DNA of 64,000 nt from Streptomyces venezuelae. GTDB taxonomy: Bacteria > Actinomycetota > Actinomycetes > Streptomycetales > Streptomycetaceae. Of the stretch, positions 40,055 to 50,664 are shown one piece after another. The stretch's first letter is position 1. Every line of letters starts with the position of its first letter. The stretch lies in contig NZ_CP029193.1 in NCBI RefSeq assembly GCF_008642355.1, positions 3,744,001 through 3,808,000 of the forward strand, given 5' to 3'. Made by a program: the position numbers and the translations under genes. The notes beneath the pieces are model-generated. The model was not told the origin of the DNA. It saw only the letters and a list, made by a program, of their open reading frames with translations, and did not search any database.

Positions 40055-41734
40055 TCAGCGGCCGAGCACACCGCCCAGCAGGCCGCCGGGCTGCTCGCCG
40101 CCCGAACCGCCCCCCGAACCACCGGACGCGTTGGTACCGCTCTGCGCGCCGCCCGAACCGCCGCTGGACGAGGGCCCCGCGGTCGTTCCCGCGGCCGGCT
40201 GCTGCTGCTGCGGCGCCGACTGCTGCGGCGGGGCCTGGCCCGCCGTGCTGCTGCCCTGCGTCTGGCTGGGCTGTCCGCCCGAACCGACCGTGCCGGTCTC
40301 GCGGGCCGTGCCCGGGGCCGTGGCGCCCTGCGTGGGGCTCGCTGAGCCGCGGCCCTGCGTCGGGGAGCTCGATGACGCGGACGGGCTCTGGGAGCGCTGC
40401 TTCTGCCGCTTCTTCGCGGGGTCCTGGGGAAGCGCGGAGCCCGGCAGTTCGTTGCGCGGGGCCTCGCCGGGGCCGGGCACGGTGACACGGTCCGCGTCCC
40501 GCACCGCGCCGCCCAGCATCGAGCCGATGAGCAGCGTCAGACCGATGACGATCCCGCCGATCAGACCGCCCCGCCGCAGCACGCGCCGCCGCAGGTCCCA
40601 GATGTCGGAGCGCGGCCCGAGCGTGCGCCACGCCTCACCGGCGAGGCGTCCGTCGACGGAGTAGACGGGTGCGCCCGCGATGATCAGCGGAGACCACGCG
40701 GCGAGGTAGATGATGTCGGGCGCGTCGTAGGCGGGGACGGTCTTCCAGCTGACGGTGACGATGAGCGCCGCCGAGAGCAGCACACCGACGGAGGCGGCGA
40801 CCCGCTGCCAGAGCCCGAGGACCGTCAGAACGCCGACGACGACCTGGAGGAAGGCGATGCACAGGCCGGCGCCCACGGGGTGCTGGAGGGCGAAGTCGCG
40901 CAGTGGCTCGGCGAGCGCCCAGGGGTGCAGCGAGTTGAGCCACTTGACCATGGAGCCGCGCTGGCCGCCGTCGAAGTAGACGGGGTCGCAGAGCTTGCCC
41001 ATGCCGGCGTAGATGGAGATGAACCCGAGGAAGACGCGCATCGGGAGCAGGACGACGCCGAGGTTCATGCGGCGGCCCGGGTAGTAGGCGTGCCGGACGG
41101 GGTCCGAGCCGTGCCTGCGCGCCCGCTGCGTGCCGCCTTCGTCGTCGTACGCGTCGTCGTCGGCGTCGTCGTAGCCGCGGTCGTCGTACTCCTGCTCGAG
41201 CCGCTCGTCGTAGTCGCTGCCGGGCAGCCGCATCTGCGGCAGCATCCGGGTGCCGGGTTCGGGGGTGCGCGGGCCGATGACGGCGGGCGTCTCGACGGTC
41301 TCCGGTCCTTCGTCGACGCCGACGCGGGGGATGACCTGGGTGGCGCCCGCGTCCTCCGCGCTGTTGTAGGGACCGGCCTCCTCGGCCGAACGGCGCACGC
41401 CGCCGCCGCGCACGGCCTGCAGCAGTCTGATGGCGCCCGTGTCGTCCGGGGCGGACTTCCCGCTCCAGACGACGGGCGCGCGGCGTTTGGCGGCCGCACC
41501 GGCCGCGGCGGCGGCGGGCATGCGTGCCGTCTCGTCGGGCATGCCCAAGTGCCGTGAGATACGCGGGGATTGAGTGCGCCCAGCGGCGGGAAGCTGCACG
41601 CGGAAACTCGCGTGATTGACGATGACCTGCGCCGGGTCGCTCGGCACCTTCACCATGCTCAGCGCGGGAGCATCGTCAAAACCTGACGAGCTTCCCCCAG
41701 TGGGAGTGCGGGGTGTTCTGGTGTCCACACTCAT
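40055..41734 (-). CDS. DoxX-family membrane protein with long disordered ends
   Basis: A 559-residue protein. The N-terminal 220 residues are hydrophilic and acidic (SDYDERLEQEYDDRGYDDAD). A DoxX domain follows: GVVLLPMRVFLGFISIYAGM, GKLCDPVYFDGG, GAGLCIAFLQVVVGVLTVLG and IVTVSWKTVPAYDAPDIIYL, with a further membrane segment GLIGGIVIGLTLLIGSMLGG near 402-421. The last 130 residues are a Gln/Ser/Gly/Thr-rich low-complexity tail. In mycobacteria a DoxX protein works with thiosulphate sulphurtransferase SseA and SodA; no such partner is adjacent here. It ends near the long convergent terminator. Confidence 0.82.
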   Translation of the reverse strand: MSVDTRTPRTPTGGSSSGFDDAPALSMVKVPSDPAQVIVNHASFRVQLPAAGRTQSPRISRHLGMPDETARMPAAAAAGAAAKRRAPVVWSGKSAPDDTGAIRLLQAVRGGGVRRSAEEAGPYNSAEDAGATQVIPRVGVDEGPETVETPAVIGPRTPEPGTRMLPQMRLPGSDYDERLEQEYDDRGYDDADDDAYDDEGGTQRARRHGSDPVRHAYYPGRRMNLGVVLLPMRVFLGFISIYAGMGKLCDPVYFDGGQRGSMVKWLNSLHPWALAEPLRDFALQHPVGAGLCIAFLQVVVGVLTVLGLWQRVAASVGVLLSAALIVTVSWKTVPAYDAPDIIYLAAWSPLIIAGAPVYSVDGRLAGEAWRTLGPRSDIWDLRRRVLRRGGLIGGIVIGLTLLIGSMLGGAVRDADRVTVPGPGEAPRNELPGSALPQDPAKKRQKQRSQSPSASSSSPTQGRGSASPTQGATAPGTARETGTVGSGGQPSQTQGSSTAGQAPPQQSAPQQQQPAAGTTAGPSSSGGSGGAQSGTNASGGSGGGSGGEQPGGLLGGVLGR

Positions 41735-41830
41735 CTAACCGAGTGATGTGTGTTTAGGACACTGCCTTGACCATGGAGAAATGTCCGGACCGCGTCAAAA
41801 GATCACCGCGGCCCGGACATCCCCGGGGAA

Positions 41831-42778
41831 TCAGGCGCGGCGCCGCGCCGCCTCGTACAGCACGACGCCCGCCGCGACACCGGCGTTCAGGGACTCCGCG
41901 CCACCCGGCATCGGAATCCGCACGCGGAAGTCGCAGGTCTCGCCGACGAGGCGCGAGAGGCCCTTGCCCTCGCTGCCGACGACGATGACGACGGGACCGG
42001 ACAGCGCCTCCAGGTCACCGACCTCGTGCTCGCCGTCGGCGGCGAGGCCGACCACGGCGACGCCGGCCTTCTTGTACTGCTCCAGGGCGCGCGTCAGGTT
42101 CGTGGCGCGGGCGACCGGCGTCCGCGCGGCGGTGCCCGCGGACGTCTTCCACGCGCCGGCCGTCATACCGGCGGCGCGCCGCTCGGGCACGAGCACGCCG
42201 TGGCCGCCGAACGCGCAGACGGAGCGGACGACCGCGCCGAGGTTGCGCGGGTCCGTGACGCCGTCGAGGGCGACGATCAGCGGGTCCTGGCCCTCGTCGA
42301 ACGCGGCGGCGACGAGGTCCTCCGGGTGCGCGTACTCGTACGGCGGGACCTGGAGCACGAGGCCCTGGTGGTTGAGGCCGTTCGTCATGCGGTCCAGCTC
42401 GGGGCGGGGCGCCTCCATCAGGTGGATGCCGCCGCGCTCGGCCGCGAGCTGCAGCGCCTCGCGGACCCGCTCGTCGTTGTCGATGAACTGCTGGACGTAG
42501 AGCGTGGAGGCGGGCACGCCGTCGCGCAGCGCCTCGAAGACCGGGTTGCGGCCGACGACCATCTCGGAGGTGCCCTTGCCGCCGCGCCCCTTGGGCGTGG
42601 CGGTGCGGCGGCCGACGGCCTTCTTGGCCTTGGCGTTGGCGATGCGGTTCTTCACATGCCCCTTGCGCATCTCGGCGGGCGGCGTCGGACCCTTGCCCTC
42701 CAGGCCGCGGCGCCGATTGCCGCCGCTGCCGACCTGCGCGCCCTTCTTGCCGGACATGCGGCGGTTGTTAGCGGCCAT
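41831..42778 (-). CDS. rlmB: 23S rRNA 2'-O-methyltransferase RlmB (SpoU family)
   Basis: A 315-residue SpoU methyltransferase with a basic disordered N-terminus (1-70, Lys/Arg/Gly-rich), a substrate-binding L30e-like domain ([20 protein letters not shown]), and the SPOUT knot: motif 1 [20 protein letters not shown], motif 2 [20 protein letters not shown], motif 3 [20 protein letters not shown]. It methylates G2251-equivalent ribose in 23S rRNA. Gene order after cysS matches SCO4236. A terminator lies between it and cysS. Confidence 0.92.
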   Translation of the reverse strand: MAANNRRMSGKKGAQVGSGGNRRRGLEGKGPTPPAEMRKGHVKNRIANAKAKKAVGRRTATPKGRGGKGTSEMVVGRNPVFEALRDGVPASTLYVQQFIDNDERVREALQLAAERGGIHLMEAPRPELDRMTNGLNHQGLVLQVPPYEYAHPEDLVAAAFDEGQDPLIVALDGVTDPRNLGAVVRSVCAFGGHGVLVPERRAAGMTAGAWKTSAGTAARTPVARATNLTRALEQYKKAGVAVVGLAADGEHEVGDLEALSGPVVIVVGSEGKGLSRLVGETCDFRVRIPMPGGAESLNAGVAAGVVLYEAARRRA

Positions 42779-42864
42779 GACCTACCTGTCTGTCGTGATG
42801 CGTGGGCGCGTACGTGCGTACGCGCGCGGGTGTACGTCGGTGTACTGGGTGTACGTCTATGAAG

Positions 42865-42905
42865 TGTGCCGCCCGGAAGGCCGTAAGGCACATCCGGGCG
42901 GCACA
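42865..42905 (-). terminator. Terminator between cysS and rlmB
   Basis: TGTGCCGCCCGG (42865-42876) pairs with CCGGGCGGCACA (42894-42905), 12 bp after the cysS stop on the minus strand. It suggests that rlmB has its own promoter in the 42779-42864 gap, which is rich in GTAC repeats. Confidence 0.75.
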
Positions 42906-42916
42906 TCGGCTGTGGC

Positions 42917-44320
<1,404 letters not shown>

Positions 44321-44400
44321 CACTCCAGGGTAGTGGGCGCGGGACAGTGCCCCACGCCCCCTGGCCCCACCGTGCACGGACTGTGACGTGAGGCCCGCCC

Positions 44401-44805
44401 TCAGATGCTCCCGACCACCTTCCGCGCGCTCACCCGGACCACGACCCGCTGGGAGTCGTTCTTCGAGGCCGGGTTGAACTCCGCGTACTTCTTGCCCGTG
44501 TACTTCAACGACAGCTCGTCGATGAGCTCCTGCCCGCCCTCCGTCGTCATCTCCGCCGTCCCACGGATCTCCGCGTACGTGTACGGCGCGTCGAAGGGCT
44601 GCACCAGCACCGTCACCCGCGGGTCCCGCCGCAGGTTCTTCTCCTTGCGCCGGCCGACCGTCGTCGAGAACAGCACATCGTCCCCGTCACGCTTCACCCA
44701 GACCGGGGACACCTGCGGACTCCCGTCCGGCTGAATGGTCGCGACGTTGATGAAGACCGGCGTGTCGAGCAGCGCTTTGAGGTCGTCGGAGAGTTGGGCG
44801 GACAT
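44401..44805 (-). CDS. PPOX-class F420-dependent oxidoreductase
   Basis: A 134-residue split-barrel flavin/F420-binding protein: LLDTPVFINVATIQPDGSPQ, then VSPVWVKRDGDDVLFSTTVG, then RRKEKNLRRDPRVTVLVQPF and YAEIRGTAEMTTEGG. These are the motifs of Rv1155-type F420H2-dependent reductases (TIGR03618 group). The substrate is unknown. It lies between cysS and ispF on the same strand but with gaps of 80 and 67 bp, so co-transcription is possible but not shown. Confidence 0.87.
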   Translation of the reverse strand: MSAQLSDDLKALLDTPVFINVATIQPDGSPQVSPVWVKRDGDDVLFSTTVGRRKEKNLRRDPRVTVLVQPFDAPYTYAEIRGTAEMTTEGGQELIDELSLKYTGKKYAEFNPASKNDSQRVVVRVSARKVVGSI

Positions 44806-44872
44806 GGCTCACTCCTTCGTGGGGCGTGCGGGGTTTGTCTGTACGAGGCATACGAATACCCCATTGCCCGCC

Positions 44873-45388
44873 CTACGACGACGTACGTACGACCAACGCG
44901 GTGGCGATCGCCGCCAGGCCGTCGCCGCGGCCCGGGAAGCCCAGGCCGTCGGTGGTGGCCCCGGAGACGGAGACCGGGGCGCCCGCCGCATCGGAGAGCA
45001 CCTTCTGGGCCTCGTCCCTGCGCCTGCCGATCTTCGGGCGGTCGCCGATGACCTGGACGGCGACGTTGCCGATGGCGAAGCCGGCGTCCCTGACGATGCG
45101 GGCGGCCTCGGCGAGCAGGGTCAGGCCGGAGGCGCCGGACCACTCGGGGCGTCCGGTGCCGAAGTGGGCGCCGAGGTCGCCGAGGCCCGCCGCGGAGAAC
45201 AGCGCGTTGCACGCGGCGTGCGCGACGACGTCGGCGTCGGAGTGCCCGGCCAGACCGGGGCCCTGGTCCTCCCACTTGAGGCCCGCACACCACAGCTCGC
45301 GGCCCTCTTCGAAGGCGTGGATGTCGGTGCCGATGCCCACCTGGGGGAGGAGGGCCCGCACCTGTGCCTCATCGGTCTCAGAAGCCAT
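44873..45388 (-). CDS. ispF: 2-C-methyl-D-erythritol 2,4-cyclodiphosphate synthase
   Basis: A 171-residue IspF: metal site D-x-H in [20 protein letters not shown], then [20 protein letters not shown] with the second His, [14 protein letters not shown], and [20 protein letters not shown] at the end. It makes MEcPP in the MEP isoprenoid pathway. Its start overlaps the end of ispD by 11 bp, so both enzymes of the pathway are co-translated. Order matches SCO4234. Confidence 0.94.
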   Translation of the reverse strand: MASETDEAQVRALLPQVGIGTDIHAFEEGRELWCAGLKWEDQGPGLAGHSDADVVAHAACNALFSAAGLGDLGAHFGTGRPEWSGASGLTLLAEAARIVRDAGFAIGNVAVQVIGDRPKIGRRRDEAQKVLSDAAGAPVSVSGATTDGLGFPGRGDGLAAIATALVVRTSS

Positions 45389-46109
45389 CGTTCGCCCTCC
45401 TCCGGGCCAGGACCGCCTCCGCGAGCACGAGGTCCAGGGGACGCGTCACCTTGAACGCCTCCTCGTGGCCCGGCACGCACACGACCGGCAGCCCCAGCTG
45501 CTCGACCATGCCGGCGTCGTCCGTCACCTGTCCGGTGACGCTCTCGTGGGCGCGTACGAGCGTCGCGCGGTCGAAGCCCTGCGGGGTCTGCACGGCGCGC
45601 AGCCGGGCGCGCTCGGGCGTGGCGACGACGGGCTCGGGCGCGTCCTGCTCCGCCGCGGGCTCGACCTGCTTGACCGTGTCGGAGAGCGGGAGCGCGGGGA
45701 CGACGGCGGGAGCCCCGTCGCGCACGGCCTCGATGACGCCGTCGACCGTGTCGACCGGCACGAGCGGGCGGGCCGCGTCGTGCACGAGCACGATGTCGAA
45801 GCCGGGCGGCAGCGCGTCCAGGCCGGCCCGCACGGACTCCTGGCGGCTCTCCCCGCCGGGCACGACGAGGAAGTCGGTCCGCTCGGGCAGCGCGTGGTCG
45901 TCGAGGAGGGTCTTGACCGCGGCGGCGCCGTCCGGGGGCGCCACGACGACGACGAGGGAGACGGCGCGGGACTCCGCCATGGCGCGCACGGCGTGGATCA
46001 GCATCGGGGTGCCGTTCAGCGCGCGAAGCGCTTTGGGGGCGCCCGGGCCGAGGCGCACGCCCCGCCCAGCCGCGGGAATGACCACCGCGGTACGGGATTC
46101 GCTAGACAT
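45378..46109 (-). CDS. ispD: 2-C-methyl-D-erythritol 4-phosphate cytidylyltransferase
   Basis: A 243-residue Isp[21 protein letters not shown] for CTP binding, [36 protein letters not shown], and the metal/CDP site [20 protein letters not shown] near 105-124. [20 protein letters not shown] and [11 protein letters not shown] are also typical. The enzyme couples MEP to CTP. It is the first gene of the ispD-ispF pair. Order matches SCO4233. Confidence 0.94.
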   Translation of the reverse strand: MSSESRTAVVIPAAGRGVRLGPGAPKALRALNGTPMLIHAVRAMAESRAVSLVVVVAPPDGAAAVKTLLDDHALPERTDFLVVPGGESRQESVRAGLDALPPGFDIVLVHDAARPLVPVDTVDGVIEAVRDGAPAVVPALPLSDTVKQVEPAAEQDAPEPVVATPERARLRAVQTPQGFDRATLVRAHESVTGQVTDDAGMVEQLGLPVVCVPGHEEAFKVTRPLDLVLAEAVLARRRANDGF

Positions 46110-46444
46110 CGGTTCCGTTCAGGTTTGTGTGCTCGGCCGACGTGGGTATGGCCACACCGTGCCGGGCGGGACGGACGCCTTGACCGGACCCTTCCGTGAC
46201 ATTCGGTCGAGTCAGCCGCAAGAGCCCGGCACGCCAGTAACGGCCCTTCGGGGTCGCCCCACCACATCGGCCCGGGTACGAATCAGCCTGGGTACGAAGA
46301 CTGGGAATGGCTGGGTACGAGGACTGGGTACGAACATGCCGCAGCGCCCGGCGACTCCATGAAGGGTCAGCGGGCACCGCGGCATTGCTGCGCCTGGTCG
46401 ACGCGTTGGCTCCGAGGCATGACGTGCGCCTCGGGCCGTCCGCG
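46110..46444. other. 335-bp intergenic region with four GGGTACGA repeats
   Basis: No supported gene between ispD and carD. GGGTACGA occurs at 46274, 46290, 46313 and 46326, all in the same direction, spaced 16, 23 and 13 bp. The region contains the ispD promoter area and the carD 3' end. The repeats may be slippage products or a binding site; nothing decides this. Confidence 0.6.
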
Positions 46445-46927
46445 TCAGGACGCGAGGACCTCGTCCAGCAGGGCCTCGGCCTTGTCCTCGTTCGTGTTCT
46501 CCGCGAGGGCGAGTTCGCTCACCAGGATCTGGCGGGCCTTGGCGAGCATGCGCTTCTCACCGGCCGACAGTCCACGCTCGCGCTCCCGACGCCACAGGTC
46601 ACGGACGACTTCCGCGACCTTGATGACATCGCCGGAGGCGAGCTTCTCGAGATTTGCCTTGTAGCGGCGCGACCAGTTCGTGGGCTCTTCTGCGTACGGC
46701 GCGCGCAGTACTTCGAAGACCCGGTCGAGGCCGTCCTGCCCGACCACATCACGCACGCCGACGAACTCCGCATTGTCCGCTGGCACACGCACCGTCAGGT
46801 CGCCCTGGGCGACCTTCAGCACCAAGTAGGTCTTGTCCACGCCTTTGATCTGGCGAGTTTCGATGGCCTCGATCAGCGCGGCCCCGTGATGGGGATAGAC
46901 CACGGTGTCGCCAACCTTGAACGTCAT
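46445..46927 (-). CDS. carD: CarD-family RNA polymerase-binding transcription regulator
   Basis: A 160-residue CarD: N-terminal RNAP-interaction (Tudor-like) domain [20 protein letters not shown] with [20 protein letters not shown], then a helical DNA-interacting domain with the conserved Trp in [20 protein letters not shown] near 84-90, and [20 protein letters not shown]. CarD stabilises the promoter open complex at rRNA and housekeeping promoters in actinobacteria. The start at 46927 gives the canonical MTFKVGD; the longer frame is rejected. Order matches SCO4232. Confidence 0.94.
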   Translation of the reverse strand: MTFKVGDTVVYPHHGAALIEAIETRQIKGVDKTYLVLKVAQGDLTVRVPADNAEFVGVRDVVGQDGLDRVFEVLRAPYAEEPTNWSRRYKANLEKLASGDVIKVAEVVRDLWRRERERGLSAGEKRMLAKARQILVSELALAENTNEDKAEALLDEVLAS

Positions 46928-47614
46928 GTGACAGGTACCCCTTCCGTGGCTATCCATCCTAACACGAGAATCGCCTCTTCTGAATGGCGTTTTCGCAGGT
47001 CAGGGCATATCTCGGGGCTTGACAACAGCAACAAGAACGTGCTGCGGAGGGCCTCCGGAACGGGGTATTCGCAGGTCGGAGCGGCTCTCCGGGGAGCCGG
47101 AAACGCCCCCGTCGCGCGCCCCCCGAGGGCACCCGAAGAGGCTGAACGTCCCGGTTTGCGAGGTTCCAAGCGGTGAACTTCCGATACTCCGTTCGGTGGC
47201 CGGAGAGATGTGCTGAGTGACGTCCGACGCGTTTCCTGAATTGATCAAGCAGTCGGATGATCAATTCTCCGGACCCGCCCCCGGACCGCCCTCCGTACCG
47301 TCGTGCATTCCTTACGGAAAATCCGCAAGGCGTGACAGTAAGACGTGGCAGTCGGTCTCTCGACCGCGCTAATGCGAAAACGGGCCGAGGGCGCATTGGG
47401 GTGACGGGAGCGCGGAGGCGCCGCCGGGCGCCCGGCGCGTCTCGTGCGGCGCCCGTCCCGGGTGCGCGTGTGCCGTCCCGTGCACTAAGGGGCGGGTCGG
47501 GTGCGGCCCGGCGGGAACGGCTCGGTAATCTAAGCGCGCTGACACACCCTTAGGACGGCTTTACGGCCGCCCGCCCCGTCCTGTACCGCCCACGTTCAAG
47601 GAGTTGCCGCCGCC
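46928..47614. other. 687-bp intergenic region between carD and a divergent lipoprotein gene
   Basis: This long gap holds promoters for two divergent genes and no convincing CDS; the 98-codon frame at 47257 is Arg-rich and lacks a ribosome site. It contains a clean inverted repeat, GAATTGATCA (47238-47247) with TGATCAATTC (47258-47267), 10-nt spacer. AT-rich stretches around 46960-47040 and 47160-47260 fit promoter regions for carD and the lipoprotein gene. Confidence 0.6.
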
Positions 47615-48355
47615 GTGAGCCGCAGCCTTCGACGCGGCGCCCTCGCCGCCACCGCCCTCGCGTTCTCGCTCGCCTCGCTCACCGCGTGCGCCGCAGGCAA
47701 CAACGCACAGACGATGGAGGTCAAGCCGGACAACGCCGCGACCTCCGTCGGCGACATCAAGATCCAGAACGCCATGGTCATCACGCAGCCGGACCTGGAG
47801 TCGACCGGTCCCGCCGTGGTCTCCGCGACGATCTTCAACGCCGGTGACAAGGCCCAGACCCTGAACTCCATCAAGGTCGACGGCACCGACAAGAGCGCCA
47901 AGCTCACGCGCGGCAAGGACGACAAGGACTCCAAGCCGAACGGTCCGCTGACCATCCCGGCCGGCGGCTCCATCGTCATCGGCGGCAAGGACAACGCCTC
48001 GGCGGTCCTGTCCGGCAGCCGCGAGGCGGTCAAGGACGGCAACGCGCAGCCCATCACCTTCTCCTTCAGCGCGACCGGCGACGTGAAGATGGAAGCGTTC
48101 GTCGTGCCGGCCGACAGCTACTTCTCCAAGTGGGGGCCGAGCCGGCTGCCGCAGTCGCCGGACGGCAAGCCGGCCAGGCCCGGGAAGTCCGGCAAGCCGC
48201 AGGAGCCCTCCACGGGCGCCTCCGGGGCCGCCACCGGCCCGTCCGGCAAGCCCTCCGGCAAGCCGTCGGGCAACGCGTCCTCGGACGCCGCGAACCACGG
48301 TGCGGGCACGGACACGGGTGCGGAGAACGGCACCGGGACCGGCGCCGAGCACTGA
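47615..48355 (+). CDS. Lipoprotein with PCuAC/DUF461-like domain
   Basis: A 246-residue exported lipoprotein with lipobox SLTACA near residue 25. The mature domain (about 30-165) is all-beta: DIKIQNAMVITQPDLESTGP, AVVSATIFNAGDKAQTLNSI, GPLTIPAGGSIVIGG, like the cupredoxin-like DUF461/PCuAC fold. The Met/His copper ligands of true PCuAC are not obvious. The last 70 residues are Pro/Gly/Ser-rich. It is divergent from carD and convergent with phoP. The role is unknown. Confidence 0.7.
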   Translation: MSRSLRRGALAATALAFSLASLTACAAGNNAQTMEVKPDNAATSVGDIKIQNAMVITQPDLESTGPAVVSATIFNAGDKAQTLNSIKVDGTDKSAKLTRGKDDKDSKPNGPLTIPAGGSIVIGGKDNASAVLSGSREAVKDGNAQPITFSFSATGDVKMEAFVVPADSYFSKWGPSRLPQSPDGKPARPGKSGKPQEPSTGASGAATGPSGKPSGKPSGNASSDAANHGAGTDTGAENGTGTGAEH

Positions 48356-48385
48356 CCGACGTACGAGCGACGTACGAGCACGAAG

Positions 48386-48416
48386 AAGGGCGGGACCTCA
48401 TCGAGGGCCCGCCCTT
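48386..48416. terminator. Bidirectional terminator between the lipoprotein gene and phoP
   Basis: AAGGGCGGG (48386-48394) and CCCGCCCTT (48408-48416) form a 9-bp stem between two converging stops (48355 and 48440). Confidence 0.8.
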
Positions 48417-48439
48417 CCTCATGTCCTGCCTGCCGCCGT

Positions 48440-49120
48440 CTACGGCTCGAACTTGTAGCCCAGGCCGCGGACCGTCACCAGGTAGCGCGGCGCCCCCGGG
48501 TCCGGCTCGATCTTGGCGCGCAGGCGCTTCACGTGGACGTCGAGGGTCTTGGTGTCCCCCACGTAGTCCGCGCCCCAGACGCGGTCGATGAGCTGCATGC
48601 GGGTCAGTACGCGGCCCGCGTTGCGCAGCAGCATCTCCAGGAGGTCGAACTCCTTCAGGGGCAGGTCGACCTTGGAGCCGGAGACGGTGACCACGTGGCG
48701 GTCGACGTCCATCCGGACCGGGCCCGCCTCCAGCGCCTGCGGGGTGACCTCCTCCGGCTCGCCTCGGCGGCGCAGCACCGCGCGGATGCGGGCGACCAGC
48801 TCGCGGGAGGAGAAGGGCTTGGTGACGTAGTCATCGGCTCCTATCTCCAGACCGACGACCTTGTCGATCTCGCTGTCCTTGGCGGTCACCATGATCACCG
48901 GGACGTTGGAGCGGCTGCGCAGCTGGCGGCAGACCTCGGTGCCGGGCAGGCCCGGCAGCATCAGGTCGAGCAGGACGAGGTCGGCGCCGTTGCGCTCGAA
49001 TTCGTCGAGGCCGTCCGGGCCCGTTGCCGCGATGGCGACTTCGAAACCCTCCTTGCGGAGCATGTAGGACAGGGCGTCGCTGAAGGATTCCTCGTCCTCG
49101 ACGACGAGCACACGGGTCAC
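48440..49120 (-). CDS. phoP: PhoP phosphate-starvation response regulator
   Basis: A 226-residue OmpR/PhoB-type regulator: receiver domain with acidic pocket VEDEESF, phospho-acceptor Asp in LVLLDLMLPGLPG near 50, Thr in MVTAKDSEI and Lys in DDYVTKPFSSREL. The winged helix has KEFDLLEMLLRNAGRVLTRM, then YVGDTKTLDVHVKRLRAKIE and VTVRGLGYKFEP. The GTG start at 49120 overlaps the phoR stop as GTGA. PhoP binds PHO boxes (11-bp repeats of GTTCACC type), two clusters of which lie upstream of phoR. Matches SCO4230. Confidence 0.94.
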   Translation of the reverse strand: MTRVLVVEDEESFSDALSYMLRKEGFEVAIAATGPDGLDEFERNGADLVLLDLMLPGLPGTEVCRQLRSRSNVPVIMVTAKDSEIDKVVGLEIGADDYVTKPFSSRELVARIRAVLRRRGEPEEVTPQALEAGPVRMDVDRHVVTVSGSKVDLPLKEFDLLEMLLRNAGRVLTRMQLIDRVWGADYVGDTKTLDVHVKRLRAKIEPDPGAPRYLVTVRGLGYKFEP

Positions 49121-50391
49121 GGAAGGACCTCCGGGGCAGGAATGGGTTCGTACGTGGTGGTCGCGGCGGTCTCGGTGCCGTCGCCGGGCGAGGTGGTCCC
49201 GTCGTCGGGTCCCCCGCCGTGACCTGATCCGCGGTCGCGGTGTGCGGCCGCCTCGGGCAGCCGCAGGGTGAACGTGGAGCCCTGACCCTCGGAGCTCCAC
49301 ACGGTGACCTCCCCGCCGTGCGAGGCGGCCACGTGCTTGACGATGGCGAGACCGAGGCCGGTGCCGCCGGTGGCCCGGGAGCGGGCCGGGTCGACGCGGT
49401 AGAAGCGCTCGAAGATGCGTTCCTTGTCCTTGTCGGAGATGCCGATGCCCTGGTCGGTGACGGCGACCTCGATCAGGTCCCCTCCCGGTGCCGCGACCCT
49501 CCGGGCGGCGATGCCCACGCGCGTGCGGGCGGGCGAGTAGTTCACGGCGTTCTCGACGAGGTTGCCGAGGGCCGCGGCGAGCTGGCCGCGGTTGCCCCAT
49601 ATCTGGAGGTCGGCGGTGCCGCCCGAGGCCATGGTGATCTGCTTGTGGGAGGCCTGGTGGCGGCTGCGGTCGATCGCTTCCGCCACCAGTTCGTCGACGC
49701 GGACGGGTTCGGCGTCCTCCAGCGGGTCGTCGTTCTGCACCCGGGAGAGGTCGATGAGTTCCTGGACGAGGTTGGTCAGGCGGGTCGCCTCGATCTGCAT
49801 GCGGCCCGCGAAGCGCTCGACGGCCTCCGGGTCGTCCGAGGCGTCCATGACGGCTTCGGAGAGCAGCGAGAGAGCCCCCACCGGGGTCTTCAGCTCGTGG
49901 CTCACGTTCGCGACGAAGTCGCGCCGTACGGCCTCGATGCGGCGGGCCTCGGTGAGGTCCTCCACGAGGAGCAGCACGAGCCGGGAGCCCAGCGGCGCCA
50001 CCCGCGCGGAGACCGCGAGGGCCTCGCCGCGGCCGGTGCCGCGCCTCGGCAGGTCCAGCTCGACCTGGCGTATCTCGCCGTCGCGGCGGGTGTCGCGGGC
50101 CATCTGCAGCATCGGTTCGACGGCGAGCTTCCCGCCGCGTACGAGTCCGAGCGCGTACGCCGCCGAGCTCGCCTTGACCACGCTGTCGGCCTCGTCGAGG
50201 ACGACCGCGGAGGAGCGGAGCACGGAGAGCACCGTGTCGACGCCGGGCGGCAGTACAGGGTCGGTGTGCAGGGAGGTCCGGGTGGGGCGTTTCTGGTCGC
50301 GCTCGCTCCATCGGAACGCCAGCATGGCGATGACGCCGGTGCACACCCCGGCGATCGCTGCCGCTGCGGCGACCGCCGCGTTCACGTCCAT
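49117..50391 (-). CDS. phoR: PhoR phosphate-sensing histidine kinase
   Basis: A 424-residue kinase: one N-terminal membrane segment (AVAAAAAIAGVCTGVIAMLA), a PAS-like domain (VLRSSAVVLDEADSVVKASS), dimerisation helix with phospho-acceptor His in DFVANVSHELKTPVGALSLL near 165-170, N-box LGNLVENAVNYSP, G1 VTDQGIGISDKDKERIF and G2 ATGGTGLGLAIVKHV. The C-terminus is a disordered tail. It is first in the phoRP operon; SCO4229 equivalent. It is divergent from phoU, with PHO boxes between. Confidence 0.94.
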   Translation of the reverse strand: MDVNAAVAAAAAIAGVCTGVIAMLAFRWSERDQKRPTRTSLHTDPVLPPGVDTVLSVLRSSAVVLDEADSVVKASSAAYALGLVRGGKLAVEPMLQMARDTRRDGEIRQVELDLPRRGTGRGEALAVSARVAPLGSRLVLLLVEDLTEARRIEAVRRDFVANVSHELKTPVGALSLLSEAVMDASDDPEAVERFAGRMQIEATRLTNLVQELIDLSRVQNDDPLEDAEPVRVDELVAEAIDRSRHQASHKQITMASGGTADLQIWGNRGQLAAALGNLVENAVNYSPARTRVGIAARRVAAPGGDLIEVAVTDQGIGISDKDKERIFERFYRVDPARSRATGGTGLGLAIVKHVAASHGGEVTVWSSEGQGSTFTLRLPEAAAHRDRGSGHGGGPDDGTTSPGDGTETAATTTYEPIPAPEVLP

Positions 50392-50464
50392 GCCTCAAGG
50401 TTATGCGCCGCGTAAGAGCCGGTCACAGCCGTACGGGTGCTCGCTCGAACAGTCGTCGCCCAGA

Positions 50465-50497
50465 GTTCACCGTGGGGACGGTGCCGGTTCACTTCCC
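50465..50497. promoter_or_regulatory. PHO box cluster 1 (phoR-proximal)
   Basis: Three adjacent 11-bp units: GTTCACCGTGG (50465-50475), GGACGGTGCCG (50476-50486), GTTCACTTCCC (50487-50497). Outer units match the PhoP direct-repeat unit G(T/G)TCACC. It lies 74 bp upstream of phoR. Confidence 0.8.
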
Positions 50498-50549
50498 CCC
50501 GGCGGTCCGGGGGACGGCTGATCAAGGAGGTGGTCCCGCGTCGCCCACA

Positions 50550-50582
50550 GTTCACCTTGATGACGGTGGCGATTCACGTGGG
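50550..50582. promoter_or_regulatory. PHO box cluster 2 (phoU-proximal)
   Basis: Three adjacent 11-bp units: GTTCACCTTGA (50550-50560), TGACGGTGGCG (50561-50571), ATTCACGTGGG (50572-50582), the same strong-weak-strong arrangement as cluster 1. It lies 83 bp before phoU. PhoP binding here is known for the S. coelicolor phoRP-phoU promoter. Confidence 0.82.
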
Positions 50583-50664
50583 GTGCCGGAAACGGACGCG
50601 TCCGGGCCGCACCGTGGGAGCGTAGGGGCCAGCCCCCTGAGACGTACGAGAGAGGGACAGCCAC

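Noticed and set aside
47257..47553. A 98-codon plus-strand frame in the carD upstream gap
   Set aside because: No ribosome site, Arg/Pro-rich product, and it starts inside the inverted repeat. Treated as non-coding.
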